This document shows, piece after piece, positions 1 to 12,129 of a stretch of DNA of 64,000 nt (positions are counted from its first letter, which is position 1; the number at the start of each line of letters is the position of its first letter). Both the position numbers and the translations under genes were made by a program. Location: assembly GCA_026545765.1 (NCBI GenBank), contig CM048841.1, positions 75,390,217-75,454,216 of the forward strand. The letters are read 5' to 3'. This DNA is from Plantago major. Its lineage: Eukaryota > Streptophyta > Magnoliopsida > Lamiales > Plantaginaceae. The notes below the pieces were generated by a model, which was not told where the DNA came from, ran no database searches, and saw only the letters and a list, made by a program, of their open reading frames with translations.

Positions 1-130
1 CAGGGATGCCCGGGCTAAATCCTATGCTAGCCTAGGTGGTGGGTCCGCCCCTACGGTGAACTACAAACTAGTGTCATCCCAAATCTTTACTAAACATAGA
101 TGTTATATACATTTTTTTTCATGTATCTAA

Positions 131-343
131 GGCTCTGTTTAGCACGAGTTTATCAACTCGATGGACTTATTTTCATCATAAGCATGTTATGTGCACGTCT
201 AGCTGATAGTTGATAAGCTAGTTGATTTGTTTACATGTCATATTTAGCAAATAAGCCAATTAATTTACTAAACACTTTTATAAAAAATCAACTAGCTTTT
301 CTGCTACCAGCTACCTTATCAGTTACTTTTGCTAAACAGATTC
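131..343. mobile_element. Harbinger/Tourist-like MITE, copy A
   Basis: Starts GGCTCTGTTTAGCA and ends with the inverted form (GCTAAACAGATTC). It is flanked by TAA on both sides (128-130 and 344-346). The 3-bp TAA duplication and GGCTCTGTTT-type ends fit PIF/Harbinger MITEs. No coding capacity. The short reading frame across it is chance. Confidence 0.7.
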
Positions 344-346
344 TAA

Positions 347-546
347 GACTCTGTTTAGCACAAGCTTATCAGCTCGATGAACTTATTTTCGTAATAAGCC
401 TATTATGTGAACGCCTAGTTGATAGCTGATAAGCTAGCTGATCTGATTTGTTTTTACATACCATATTTAGCCAATCAGCTGATTGATTTACTAAACACTT
501 TTATAAAACCCAGCTAACTTATCAGCTAGTTTTACTAAATAGAGCC
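347..546. mobile_element. Harbinger/Tourist-like MITE, copy B, abutting copy A
   Basis: A second copy of the same family, starting GACTCTGTTTAGCA and ending in AATAGAGCC, followed by TAA (547-549). It shares the TAA at 344-346 with copy A, so two related elements sit head to tail with one target triplet between them. The interior is clearly similar to copy A (shared ACTAAACACTTTTATAAAA stretch). Confidence 0.7.
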
Positions 547-549
547 TAA

Positions 550-1144
550 ATGTATGAGTTTCTGTATAGCCTCAACTAATTATGGTATTTGTATACTTAG
601 AAAAAAAATCCAAACAAGCAGCAGTCTAATTGACTAATTGTTCCCTAGAAATATATTTTGCTCGTTCTTTCTCCAAGCATCATTCAAATGTATGGTCATC
701 TTTCACCTCTGTTATGTTTGTTTTTTGTTTGTGGATGCTTGTATTATAATGCATGTTGTAATGTGCTAGCAATCTGATGTTCAAATGATTGGATGATTTT
801 CCATATCGATTAGAACCCATGTCAAGTTGTTTGTAAACGGACTTTGGCGGAGGGTGCTTGCTCGTGGTGATGATATTGATGATACTTGTAATGGTGCCTA
901 TGATGCCTATTTTTTTTTTTTTGCAGTAATCTCGTTGTCGATACATTCAGATTGTGTTGATCATACTTTTCAGTTCTTGAAAGTATATTGGTTTCAAAAA
1001 TAGATAGATTTGATTATAAATTTAATTAACAAGTGATTACTCAATAATGGTAATGGTAATGTTTTGTTTCAAATTTACTAAAATTAAAAAAATCACTAAT
1101 TTGTAAGAAATTTTGTATGTATCACTAGTGTATAATAAGTTTTT
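550..1144. other. Intergenic, no gene seen
   Basis: AT-rich DNA with simple A and T runs. The 88-residue minus-strand frame here has no recognisable domain and no sensible composition. Nothing supportable seen. Confidence 0.6.
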
Positions 1145-1149
1145 GTAAC

Positions 1150-1998
1150 TGTTGAGGGTGAAGTCCCCTAAACACTTAATAAGTTCTTCCTAAATCGCTA
1201 AGTCCAAATTACTGTAGAGCGTCCAAAGCAAAGGTCCAAAGCACTCCAAAGTACTAGAAGGTAAGAATCTGCACAAGTAACTTTGGGGGGTTAGAACCGT
1301 AGACCCGGTTTGCTAAGTGTCAAACCGGATAAAGACTTTACTTGAGAGAGACTGAAGATCTACTTTGTATGGTGATCGAGATTAGTTCGTAATGATGACT
1401 TACCGTTTACATGGGAATGTGTGCCATATATATAGGCTTCTCCCAAAAAGGAAGAGCTTCACTAGATCGTGCCAAGTGTAAGGCTCAAATTGCGCCAACA
1501 AGGCACTGTTAGGCCCATGCATGTCCCATTAAGAAGACTTAACTCATTTCCCTTTTGGGCTTTCGAGGGTACTTTAGTCTTTCCTTGAGAGATTAGAGAC
1601 TTCTGATGTCCGTTTCGGACCTTCGTCCGAAAGGGTAGGTCCGGAGCAATGATCCGAGTAGTACTCACTTGACTGTAAGACAACTTAAAACAACCTCCTA
1701 AAGTACTGTGGTTCGGACCTTGCCTTCTCTCTTGGTGCCAGTTCACTTGGTTCCTTATGAGGTCAGTGTCATATGTCCGAGTCAACGTCTCTGGGTCGGA
1801 CCACCATGGTCTTCGGACCATGGTCTGGGTCGGACCGCTTGTCTTGAAGGCCAAGGTTCTTATTCCTGATTTCAGGAAAGTTAACTCCAATGGAACCTTG
1901 GGTCGGACCTTGAGCCTTTTGACCTTACACAGCTTAATACGCCTTAGGATACGCTCCAAAGGCGTCTATGACGGATTGTACAGATTTTCGTATCAACA
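1150..1998 (+). mobile_element. Solo LTR (LTR retrotransposon fossil)
   Basis: An 849-bp block beginning TGTTGAG and ending TATCAACA, with a perfect 5-bp target duplication GTAAC at 1145-1149 and 1999-2003. TG...CA ends plus a 5-bp duplication and no internal region mark a solo LTR left by recombination between two LTRs. A TATATATAG box near 1429 suggests the plus strand is the transcribed orientation. The word TCGGACC recurs about six times between 1610 and 1910. Superfamily cannot be assigned from the LTR alone. Confidence 0.85.
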
Positions 1999-2003
1999 GT
2001 AAC

Positions 2004-4145
2004 AATTACTCTCCTGTCGCTCTAAGTGTATCTAACTTTCCTTTAATTGTTATACCGTTAATATATCCTCGTTTTCAAAATAGCAAAAAAAAGTAAACCC
2101 TCACTAACCACTACCATTCTTACTTTTATCTATCTACTTATTTTCATTATCTATCATTTCTCACTGCAATTTATCTCATATTTTCTCTATTATTTATCAT
2201 TTCTCTCTACTACAACAAATAATGTACTATTGACTTTTTTAAAGCCATTGTCCGGAAGAAGTGAGACATATTTAGCGCGACGGAGGAAGTATTGCAATAA
2301 GCTGCAGGATTTCTCGGTATTTCTTATTAATAGTGTATCGGTTAATCTTCTAAGATCGACAATGACTTATATTACTCAAAACTATATCCACAAACATTTA
2401 ATAAAATTATATAATTAAATATGTAATATAACTCATAACATAATTTCATCAATTTTTTTATATAATAATTTTCACTCAAAGTTTAACTGAAAAAAATAAA
2501 AGTTCACTTGCTTTTCTTTGTGGACTGAGCTGACATATATTCTATATTTATGAATTATGATGTCATTGTCAAGCGGCAACAAATTATCAAGACTCGTAGT
2601 TTCCTACATAATTTAACTTATGTTCCTTCGGGATCCCATTTTCTAAATGCAGTTTTATTTTTGATTGAATATATTCCACATCATTTATGAGTAGATCATC
2701 CAAACATAATATAAGGTAGATAACATTCTCCCCTTAATAAGGCATTTCAAAAGGATGATGACTCAACTTAATAATTTTAACTTTTATTCCCTCTTATTCT
2801 GCCCAGATAAAATGTCAAATGTTTCATTTGTATATCCAACACAAATGTTAGTTTTCATTTTTAAAATATTTAACATTCGGTGTACTTTATTAACATCACC
2901 TTGTAATATATTAACCTTTGCAAGAAAGGTCAAATGTCATGTGCATTTGATTTGTGAGATGAAGTTATGGAACTCCAAAGGTACCAATATGTTAGGTGCC
3001 TATTGGTTATCTTAAAGATCAAATCTTTGTTTGTTCATGAATTATAAATTTTGTGCAAGTCTAGTGTACGGTGAGGCGAATATAGTTGGCCATCTTGCCA
3101 AACGGGTACCGTTAGACTCAATCAATCTCTAGTCTCTTATGTGTAACCTCTGAAAGCTCCCCTCTCTGCAACTTCAGTATTTCATTCACTTACAGTCCAA
3201 ACTCAAAATCAACTGCAATTGTACAATTCATCTTTTTATATTTGTGAATAAATAATTTATCCATTCTGAAATAAGGTTACCATTTTACAATTTTTTAGAC
3301 TATGCCAAACTATATTGCATACTTGGAATCATTGCTTGGAATTGTGTAATGTTCCTGTACCCTGTAACATACTGATTGTTAATCAACTAATGATTATTAA
3401 TCAAATAAGTTCCAACTCTTAGAAAGTTCAAAACCTCCACGTACGTACTAAGTTGTCACACAAAAATTTTGATGTCCTTATTTATGGATAATTACATAAA
3501 CTTTATGGCAACTTGATTACTCAATGGTGTTAATTATATCATTGACCTCTACTACAACTCGTTGATTAATAATTCTGTGTCCACATGTACACAACTAGAT
3601 CGGCCAACCATCTGGTACTATTAGGTGATTCTTCATTATATTTTCTTATATCTATATTCATAGAATCTGTCTAATTAATCAAATATCTAATAACCAACCC
3701 TGTTTAATTACACTTCATTTAACATGGATTAGCTGTTATTTACCAATGTACTACTATTACATTTCACGTAGTGAAAAAATACATATAATTATTTTATGTG
3801 ACATATTTTTATAGAATGTTCTTTTTTAAACAATAATTTTTTTATTATATTATTAATACGTAATTTTATTTTTTCTAAAACGGCTAAAATTTATTACTAG
3901 AACGAATCAAGTTTACATTAGCTTAAAAAATGCTCAATTCGTACATCATATAATTAGGATCAAAACCATAATTCTTGCACAAATCACAAAATACATTCCT
4001 CCACCGTTTTTCCTTTCCATCTAATCAGTATATAACAAGTATTCTTAACACTGATCCGCGTGATGTTTGTATCATTTTAAAATTTTGTTACTACAAATTT
4101 GCCTATTTATCGAAATATATTGTTTGAGATTGCTATTTTAATTTA
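2004..4145. other. Intergenic, no gene seen
   Basis: AT-rich sequence without a convincing coding exon. GACGGAGGAAGTA at about 2280-2292 looks like one end of a Stowaway-type MITE whose partner end was not found. Otherwise nothing supportable. Confidence 0.5.
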
Positions 4146-4150
4146 ATACA

Positions 4151-4660
4151 TCTCAGAGTATCAGCGGAAATAGAGAAGAAACGCATTGTAAATGTTTCTG
4201 TATTGATTGAAGTGTGTAGTTGTTGCGTAGAAGAAGAGCTACAGTAGTCTACTATTTATATATACAAATTCCATCTAGTCTATGTTGTAATACCCAAATT
4301 AACCTAATCTATATAAGCGTACGGAATATATACAACAAACTTCGATCTCAATTTTGATCATCTTAACGTATTCATCGTTCTAGAACCATCTGAGTACGGA
4401 AGAACCCTAAAATGGTAATTTGGGGCTTTCTTGAGATATTCTGTTTCTGGCGTATTGCACCCTCCAATCCATGTCGAACACGTCACGTTTATGTAACTGC
4501 CTTGATCCGGTGTTTCTCTCAATTCATGCTCCAACGCTCCATTCATCGGTCAACATGAATTAGCATTTTGTTCTGTTTTCTTCATTGTTTCTTCTTCTTC
4601 CTTCTTTTCTTCCGATTCATTCTGTTTCTTCACCATTGATCTCTTTCTTTCTTCTTGACA
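4151..4660 (-). repeat. 3' LTR of the copia element
   Basis: Left-hand LTR, which is the 3' LTR in element orientation. In that orientation it begins TGTCAAG, directly after the polypurine tract. Aligns end to end with 9272-9782. Confidence 0.92.
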
Positions 4661-6750
4661 TTCCCCCTCAAGATGCGAGTATATGCTTATCACTCCCATC
4701 TTGCTCAACATCATACACAACTTTGGTGAAGCTAGAGCTTTTGTGAAAATGTCTGCCTTTTGATCATTTGTATTAACACACTTAGCTTCAATGAGTCCAG
4801 GTAGTACCTTTTCTCTGATAAAATGTTGATCAACTTCTATATGTTTCGTCCGTTCATGAAACACAGGATTCTTAGTCAGATGTAAAGCTGACTGATTATC
4901 ACAATATAAGATCGCCGGTTTTACTTGCTTAAAACCAAAATCATTTAACAAATATTGAATCCATATGATCTCACAAGCTGTATGTGTCATTGATCTGTAC
5001 TCAGATTCAGTTGAAGATCTGCTCACTACATTCTGTTTTTTAGATTTCCAGCTTATCAAAGAGTTTCCAAGGAAAACACAATAACCAGTAATAGACTTTC
5101 GTGTGTCTAGACAACCTGCATAATCTGCATCAGAGTATGCAATTATGTCAAGATTTGAGTCTACTTCAAGTAGTATTCCTTGACCTGGATCATTCTTAAG
5201 ATATTTAACAACTCTTAAAGCTGCTTCTAAATGAATATCAGTTGGTTTCACCATGAACTTACTCAATACATTAACCGCATAACTTATATCCGGTCTAGTA
5301 AAGAGGAGATAAATCAATTTTCCCACAATTTTCCTGTAAATAGTGGGATTCTGTAGTTCATTCCCATCACCTTGTCTTAAACCATGATTTTGCTCCATGG
5401 GTATCACATATGGTTTACATCCTAGCTAAGAGACAATTTTCTTCTATAATTTCAAGAGCATATTTCCTTTGGCATAGATAAATACCTCTGTGAGATCTTG
5501 ATATCTCTATAACCAGAAAGTACTTAGGTACACCTAATTCCCTAGTTTTAAACTGTTGTTGCAAAAATTCTTTTGCTTTGTTAACTTCAACAAGATTATC
5601 TCCTCCAATTAGAATATCATCCACATATACAAGAAGAGATACATTTTCATGTGGAGTAGATTTGTTGAATAATGAATAATCATGTTTTGACTGAATAAAA
5701 CCATATTCTATCAAAGATTGTGTTAACTTGCATTTCCACTGTCAAGATGCCTGCTTTAATCCATAAATGGATTTATGTAATTTGCAAACTAAGGATGAAG
5801 ATGTTGCACTATGTGCCCCCTGAATGACAAAACTAGGAGGAAGTTTCATATATAAATCTTCTTCCAAATCACCATTGGGAAAGACATTATGCACATCCAA
5901 TTGAATGAGTTGCCACTTTAGTTTAGCTGCTAAAGCAAAAAATGTTCGAACTGTAGTCAATTTTGCCACATGACTAAATGTTTCCTCATAATCATATCCA
6001 TATCTTTGAGTGAATCCCTGAGCTACCAAACATGCTTTATGTTTGTCCAGAGTGCCATCTGATTTAAGTTTAGTTTTAAAAATAAACTTACAACCAATGA
6101 CCTTGTGACCAGCTGGTAAAGGAGTAATAGACCATGTCTTATTATTCTCCATAGCCTGTAACCCATCATTTATGGCTTTCTGCCAATGAGGATATTGTAT
6201 AGCTTTAGAATAAGATCTGGGATCATCTAAAAGAGATAGTTGCAGAGTAAATTTGTATTGTGAATCGGACAATCTGTCATAAGTGAGAAAATTATGAAGT
6301 GGATATGATGTGTTGTATGCTAAATTAGCATCAGATGATCTTCTAGTAATCACAGAATGATGAAAATCTGTGAACCTAGCAAGAATCTTAGTATGTCTAG
6401 TAAGCACTCTCAATGGAGGATTATGAGGAGAAGAAGATGCCTTAGGTAGAACATCATGAGAAGATGATAAAGTATGATCAGAAGATATAGGCATCATATC
6501 TGCAGAAGCAGATGCAGTATCAGGTATGATGTCATGAGATTGAGGCAAAATTCTTATAGGAAATAAAGATCTGGGATTGTCATGCACTAAATTAGTGTTA
6601 TAGAAAGGAAACACTTCTTCAATGAAGTTAACATCTCGAGAGATGAAAATTGTATTAGTATCCAAATCAAATAAGGTATATCCTTTAACATTAGCAGGAA
6701 AACCAATAAAAATACAAGTTCTGGATCTTGAATGAAATTTATGTCAAAGT
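4550..6750 (-). pseudogene. Copia reverse transcriptase / RNase H region (fossil)
   Basis: Part of the broken element. Copia RT signatures are visible (GCKFIFKTK, LVAQGFTQ and a YVDDIL catalytic core). RNase H follows (KSITGYCVFLG, SRSSTESEYRSM, KHIEVDQHFIREK). The order and motifs are those of plant Ty1/copia pol. Treated as a fossil, and no intact polyprotein is proposed. Confidence 0.9.
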
Positions 6751-7870
6751 TCTTTAATTGAAACAACATAAGCTAGACAACCAAATACTTTGATATGATT
6801 ATATGAAGTAGATTTGTTGAGTAACACTTCATAAGGTGTTTTATTTACCAAAATTGTTGTAGGTGTTCAATTAATGAGATAAGTAGCATGAAGAATAGCA
6901 TGCCCCTAGAATTTGAGAGGCATATGAGACTGGAAAAGAAGACTACGAGCTACATTAAGCAGGTGTTGATGTTTACGCTCCACAACACCATTTTGTTGTG
7001 GAGTATACACACGCCTGCTTATGTATAATACCTTTAGAAGCATAGACGTCATTCATATTAAACTCAAGACCATTATCAGATCGAATAGTCTTTAACTTGA
7101 TATTAAAATGGTTTTCAATGTACAGGATAAAATTCTGTAAAACTTATCTAGTATCTGATTTATACTTGAGTAAAAATGTCCATGTAAAGCGTGTATGATC
7201 ATCAACGATTGTGAGAAAATAATGATGTTTATGTTGAGAAGGAACAGAAAATGGACCCCATATATCACAATGGATAAGATCAAACAAAGTCGAGCAACGT
7301 TCATGTTCATTAATGGGAAAAGAAGTTTTCCGAAGTTTTGCCTTGTTACAAACATCACAATAGGAAAACTGAGTACAACGAACAAATGGAGAAAGCTGCT
7401 CAACAAGCTTAAGTCTCTCATTTGGGAGATGCCCTAACCGAAAGTGACAGGGATCATGTTTTATTCTAGCAACTTGAAAAGCAGAAATAACAATAGAACT
7501 TGGTGAAACTCCAATGAACTCTCTCTTGGATAACTTGATGTGATATAGACCATTCTTAAGCCATGTCCTTCCAATCATCAGTGATGAAAACCGCGTCTGA
7601 GCAACATAAGAAGATTTAGAAAAATAGAATGCAACATCATTAGTTGTATTAACCTTGCTAATGGAAATCAGATTAACATGAAATTGTGGTATATAGTACA
7701 TCATAAAGTGTTAAATGATCATTAATCTTTATTTCACCAATATGAGTGACTTGAATTCGAGTAAAGTTAGGAAGTAAAACAGATGAGGAAAATTTTCTGA
7801 GATTATGAGTATAGTTTGAAAGAGAGAAAGCAACATTATCTGATGCACCAGAATCAATGATCCATTATGT
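6750..7870 (-). pseudogene. Copia protease / integrase region (fossil)
   Basis: Contains the aspartic protease core WIIDSGAS near 7842-7865 and the GAG-pre-integrase zinc region (RLGHLPNERL, CNKAK). The start of the integrase core is present (DLIHCDIWGPF, FLTIVDDHTRFTW). These are diagnostic for copia pol. The block is degraded. Confidence 0.88.
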
Positions 7871-8142
7871 TGGATCAGGTGCAGAGATGTTATATGTGAT
7901 ATGTGTAGAATGACACAGCATGCGAGGTGTGTGTTGTACCAGATATGTGAAAGAATACAAAATGACAAAATAAACAATATAATAAATTGTCAAAGTTTTC
8001 ACCATTTGCCACCTCATTGTCCTTATCATATTCCGTTTTCACCATATTAAGCATTGGTGCTCCTATCATGCTTAGCATCTTTTGAATTTCAACCTGAGTA
8101 AAAGTACCTCAGCTGCCTTGTGACTCACAGTACCTTCACTCA

Positions 8143-9116
8143 TCATGGATTCCACCTGATTTGCTGTAGAACTGTGACCTCCACTGCCAGTGCTAGACTC
8201 CCTGGTATTAGTAACTTGTAGCCTGGAGGATAACCATGAATTTTGTAACAAGTCTTAACCAAATTATCAGGTTTCTTGCAGTAGGTACACTTCATGCAGT
8301 ATTCAGTGGCATGACCAGTTCTCCTGCAATTGGCACAGTACATACGAGCCTTATCCTTGCGCTTATTTCCAACCATAGCCATGGCAGAAGCCTCACCACC
8401 AGTGTTGAGTAGGTTGCGTGCCTGCTTTTGACGCTCCTCTTGTAGCACAATAGAATAAGCTTTGTCCATAGTAGGAGTAGGTTCCATCATGATGATCTGC
8501 CCTATGATGTTTTCGTAAGTTGTTGTAAGCCCCATGAGGAACCTAAACACCTGATCTTCCTGGCGTGCCTCAGTTTGATCAACCAGACCTCTACATTCAC
8601 AATGACCACAGACACAACCAATAGATGGCATGTACACTTTCAATTCTTCTAGCAAACCATTCAGCTAAGTGAAGTACTCACTCACAGACATGTGACTCTG
8701 CATCAGAGTGGATATCTCATTTTGAATTTGATAAATCTTAACCTTATCAGGCTGAGCATATCTAGATCGAAGCCTTTCCCAAGCCTCTTTAGCAATAGTC
8801 ACATAGCGTATGTTACTAGCAATATCAGTGCTCACAGAGTATATTATCCAAGTTAACACCATGTTATTGCACCTGATCCATGGAAGATACAAGGGATCGT
8901 CTGGCTTAGGTTGCAACAAGGTGCCATCAACAAATCCCGTTTTGTTCCGCACAGAAAATTGCAAAAGAAACATACGCTCCTAGTTGCTAAAATTGTTACC
9001 ATCCAAAGGTGGCTTAATCACCGCAGTGGTGAAATTGTCACTTGGACTCAGATAATATAGACTATAAATGTCCTGTGCATCAACAACATGATTCATTTGA
9101 TTCTCAAAGTGATCCA
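8143..9116 (-). pseudogene. Copia gag region (fossil)
   Basis: Begins MDHFENQMNH just inside the primer-binding site. It has the UBN2-type gag body (VTIAKEAWERLRSRYAQ) and a CCHC-like zinc knuckle (CTYCKKPDNLVKTCYKIHG) near the end. The reading frame is broken. Confidence 0.85.
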
Positions 9117-9271
9117 TTGTTTTTCAGATCTATGACTCGATTAAGAACAATAGTGACTCGAGAAAAGTAAACTTGCAGGAAGAAAATAACAAGAAAAGAA
9201 AGCAATAGACTAAGAGAACACTAAGAAACGGAGAAGAGACGTTGAGATTAGATTCCCAAGCTCTGGTACCA

Positions 9272-9782
9272 TCTCAGAGTATCAACGGAAATAGAGAAGA
9301 AATGCATTGTAAATGTTTATGTATTGATTGAAGTGTGTAGTTGTTGCGTAGAAGAAGAGCTACAGTAGTCTACAATTTATAAGATACAAATTCCATCTAA
9401 TCTATGATGTAATACCCAAATTAACATAACCTATATAAGCGTACGGAATATATACAACAAACTTCGATCTCAATTTCGATCATCTTAACGTATTCATCGT
9501 TCTAGAACCATATGAGTACGGAAGAACCCTAAAATGGTAATTTGGGGCTTTCTTGAGATATTCTGTTTCTGGCGTATTGCATCCTCCAATCCATGCCGAA
9601 CACGTCACGTTTATGTAATTGCCTCGATCCGGTGTTTCTCTCAATTCGTGCTCCAACGCTCCATTCGTCGGTTGACACGAATTAGCAGTTTGTTTAGTTT
9701 TCTTTATTGTTTCTTCTTCTTCTTTCTTTTCTTCTGATGCATTATGTTTCTTCACCATTGATCTCCTTCTTTCTTCTTGACA
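9272..9782 (-). repeat. 5' LTR of the copia element
   Basis: Right-hand LTR, which is the 5' LTR in element orientation. It is followed directly by the tRNA-Met-type primer-binding site at about 9260-9271. Same length as the left LTR to within a base. Confidence 0.92.
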
Positions 9783-10019
9783 ATACATGTTGTCTTTGTT
9801 TTATTTAAAACAAATTAAAGTTGTGGGAGAAACTAACTGATGGGACTAATAACTACATTCAAACATTTGATTAGTATATACTTCGTAGAGATACCTCTCC
9901 AATAACAAGTTTATACAAATCCATCACCACTTAATTAGTCCATTGGGCCATTTGCAAACAGATTGTTTTAATCAAATACCGCCTACACCACCCAGCTTTA
10001 TCTTCATTATAACCGAGAC

Positions 10020-10185
10020 ATTTTTTTTTTTTTTTGAAGAAATAAAATTTTATTCATAATGGTTAAAGCACAAGAGTGCCCAACCCCCTTGTACACCAAA
10101 AAACAGAGTAACAGTGCACCTCAACATAGAAAAGAAACTACTGTAGCAAACACAATTCTAAATCAGAACAGAGACACTTCAAAAG
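10020..10185 (-). mobile_element. 5'-truncated LINE-type retrocopy
   Basis: A poly-T run (from about 10021) leads into about 150 bp of sequence. The whole is flanked by the direct repeat AACCGAGAC at 10011-10019 and 10186-10194. A poly-A tail on the minus strand plus a target duplication of about 9 bp is the signature of LINE-mediated insertion, strongly 5'-truncated. The source family is not identified. Confidence 0.65.
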
Positions 10186-10194
10186 AACCGAGAC

Positions 10195-10886
10195 TTGTCT
10201 TCTATGCTTTTCAAGTTTCCGTATAACAAGTGACATATAATTTAAAGGGTTTTTCTAGTTTATCCGTTTCAATTATATTTTCTTGTTATTTGATTGTTGT
10301 TTTTATTCTTTATGTTTTCAAAATAGTATATTAATTCACCAAATGCGACTAAGTTTGTAATTCAATTTAAATCTTATCCGTTAATTTTACTTATTCAATT
10401 TGAATCTGATGTGTATATATCAAGTCACATGATTGATAACCAAAGAGACAACATTCGTTTGATAATTTATGATAAAAAGATGATTAATTATATAACGAAT
10501 CTAAAACCCTAGCTAGCTAACAAATAAATAACAAATCTAAAATCCTAACGGGAAGACTAAAGTCAAAAAGTGACTTGGAAATAAGGAATTTGGTCCAACT
10601 CTATATTTTATCAAATATCGTTCCATATCAAGTGTGTTACATAAATGCTAGTTAGTATAAAATATGGGCTCCACTCTCACGTCAATACACACGCCGCCGG
10701 AAAATGGCAAAACACATAAAATTAAATTTTGAGGGGTTATTCTGCACTTGAAATAAAACTTAAGGTGGTAAAATGAACGCAGTTATTCTGAAAAAAAGAA
10801 AAAAAAATGCACGCAGTTAAACATCATGGGGAAAGTGCACAAAGGACCAAAGTTCACGGGAAAACTGACAAATTCAATTCGCTTTC
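10195..10886. other. Intergenic, no gene seen
   Basis: AT-rich, no recognisable coding or repeat structure. Confidence 0.5.
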
Positions 10887-10894
10887 CCATTTTC

Positions 10895-11555
10895 TAGGGG
10901 GTGGACGTTCGGATTAATCCGATCCAATCCGATCCGAAGTTCGGATCAATCCGAAATTTCGGATCACGAAAGGCTCAATCCGAAAAGTTCGGATTGGATC
11001 GGATTTAATCCGAACTTTAATTATAAAAAAAAAAACTGAAATAGGAAGATGAGGAGAATCGACGGACGGAAAAGTGAGAACGGACTGAGAGGAGAATCGA
11101 CGGACTGAGAAGACGTGCCGCCGCCACCCCGCGAATCGACGGAGAAGATGGTGGTGGACTGCTAGCTGCTGGACGGAGAACATGGGTTTTGGAGGATTTG
11201 GAATTTGGTCAGGTTTAGGTTACAAGTTACAACTCAGGAAGGAAAACTCAGGAAGTATTTTGGACGGAGAATGAATCAGAAGTATTTTGGACGGAGGTTT
11301 AGGGTTTGGTGAATGGATTGGAAATGAATCAATGATTGAAGGAACAAGAGGAAGTATTTTGTTTGGCACTTTGGCCCGCCGCTGAATGGGATTAATTAAG
11401 GGGAATTTTTTTTTTAAAAATTAATTTGGATTTTCGGATCATCGGATCGGATTAATCCGAAAATCTTCGGATCTAAAATATCATAATCCGTAATCCGATC
11501 CGAATACATCGGATCGGATCGAATTTTCAGATTTCGGATTTTATGATCACCCCTA
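10895..11555. mobile_element. Non-autonomous hAT element (TAGGGG type)
   Basis: Starts TAGGGGGTGGACG and ends TGATCACCCCTA, with a perfect 8-bp target duplication CCATTTTC at 10887-10894 and 11556-11563. The 8-bp duplication and TAGGG ends fit hAT. Both subterminal zones are packed with the word CGGAT/ATCCG in both orientations, likely transposase-binding repeats. No transposase coding is seen. The 89-residue minus-strand frame is a by-product of the repeats. Confidence 0.85.
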
Positions 11556-11710
11556 CCATTTTCTATGTTAGTCAAGTATGTTTCTTCTTCTCACCAAGTA
11601 ATCACACAAGAGGATAGCTACTAAAATGATTTTAGGAAAAAAGAAAGAAAAGATAACTAGCTTATCCAATTTGGGTTTTGAAAAACATATATTGTTGAAT
11701 TCTTAAAAAA

Positions 11711-11802
11711 TGCCAATGGGGTGTAGCTCATTTGGTTAGGTCGAAGTGTCATAATCCTAAAGGTTATGGGTATGGGTTTAATTCTTGTAGAAAGTAATAG
11801 TG
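11711..11802 (+). mobile_element. tRNA-derived SINE-like element
   Basis: Has a pol III box A-like word (TAGCTCATTTGG) followed about 40 bp later by a box B-like word (GGGTTTAATTC). It is bracketed by the near-identical direct repeat ATTCTTAAAAAA (about 11699-11710 and 11803-11814). This looks like a short SINE rather than a working tRNA gene, since no cloverleaf could be drawn with confidence. Confidence 0.5.
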
Positions 11803-12129
11803 ATATTCTTAAAAAAAAAAAACATTCTTGAAAAATAAAATAATATATTGTGGTACTTTTCTAAACATTTTGGGACTTTCCATTCTATTTCAACTTTAAT
11901 CATACTTCACCCAATAAAAGTTGCATCCTTGCTAAAACTCGAATTATTGGTAGATTACTATTGTACGTTTACAAATGTATTTGAAAGTCCGATTAATGTG
12001 TTCCTCGTATTTTGTTAAAAAATGTATTGTTTACCTCCTCGGTCCCTGTGGCTCGTGTCATTTGAGATTGTATTATACTCAATGTCAGGCAAACTAAGTG
12101 AATAATGTTAGGGTAAAAAATTTAATGCC

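Larger units (their letters stand above)
4151..9782 (-). mobile_element. Ty1/copia LTR retrotransposon, degraded
   Basis: A complete-length but broken copia element on the minus strand. It has two LTRs (4151-4660 and 9272-9782) and a 5-bp target duplication ATACA at 4146-4150 and 9783-9787. A primer-binding site TGGTACCAGAGC, matching the initiator-Met tRNA type, lies just inside the right LTR, and a purine tract TTGAGGGGGAA just inside the left LTR. Internal order from right to left is gag, protease, integrase, reverse transcriptase, RNase H, the copia order. The coding region carries several breaks. The two LTRs differ at about 30 of 510 positions by eye (about 6%), so insertion is probably a few million years old, depending on the clock used. 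Confidence 0.95.

Noticed and set aside
1462-2002. Open frames of 165 aa (minus) and 81 aa (plus)
   Set aside because: They lie within the solo LTR, have no domain, and are explained by GC-richer LTR sequence.
4151-9782. Treating the copia element as potentially active
   Set aside because: The LTRs differ at roughly 6% by eye and the coding region is broken in several places, so it is a fossil.
11711-11802. A tRNA gene
   Set aside because: Box A- and box B-like words are present, but acceptor and anticodon stems could not be paired, and the unit has flanking direct repeats like a SINE.
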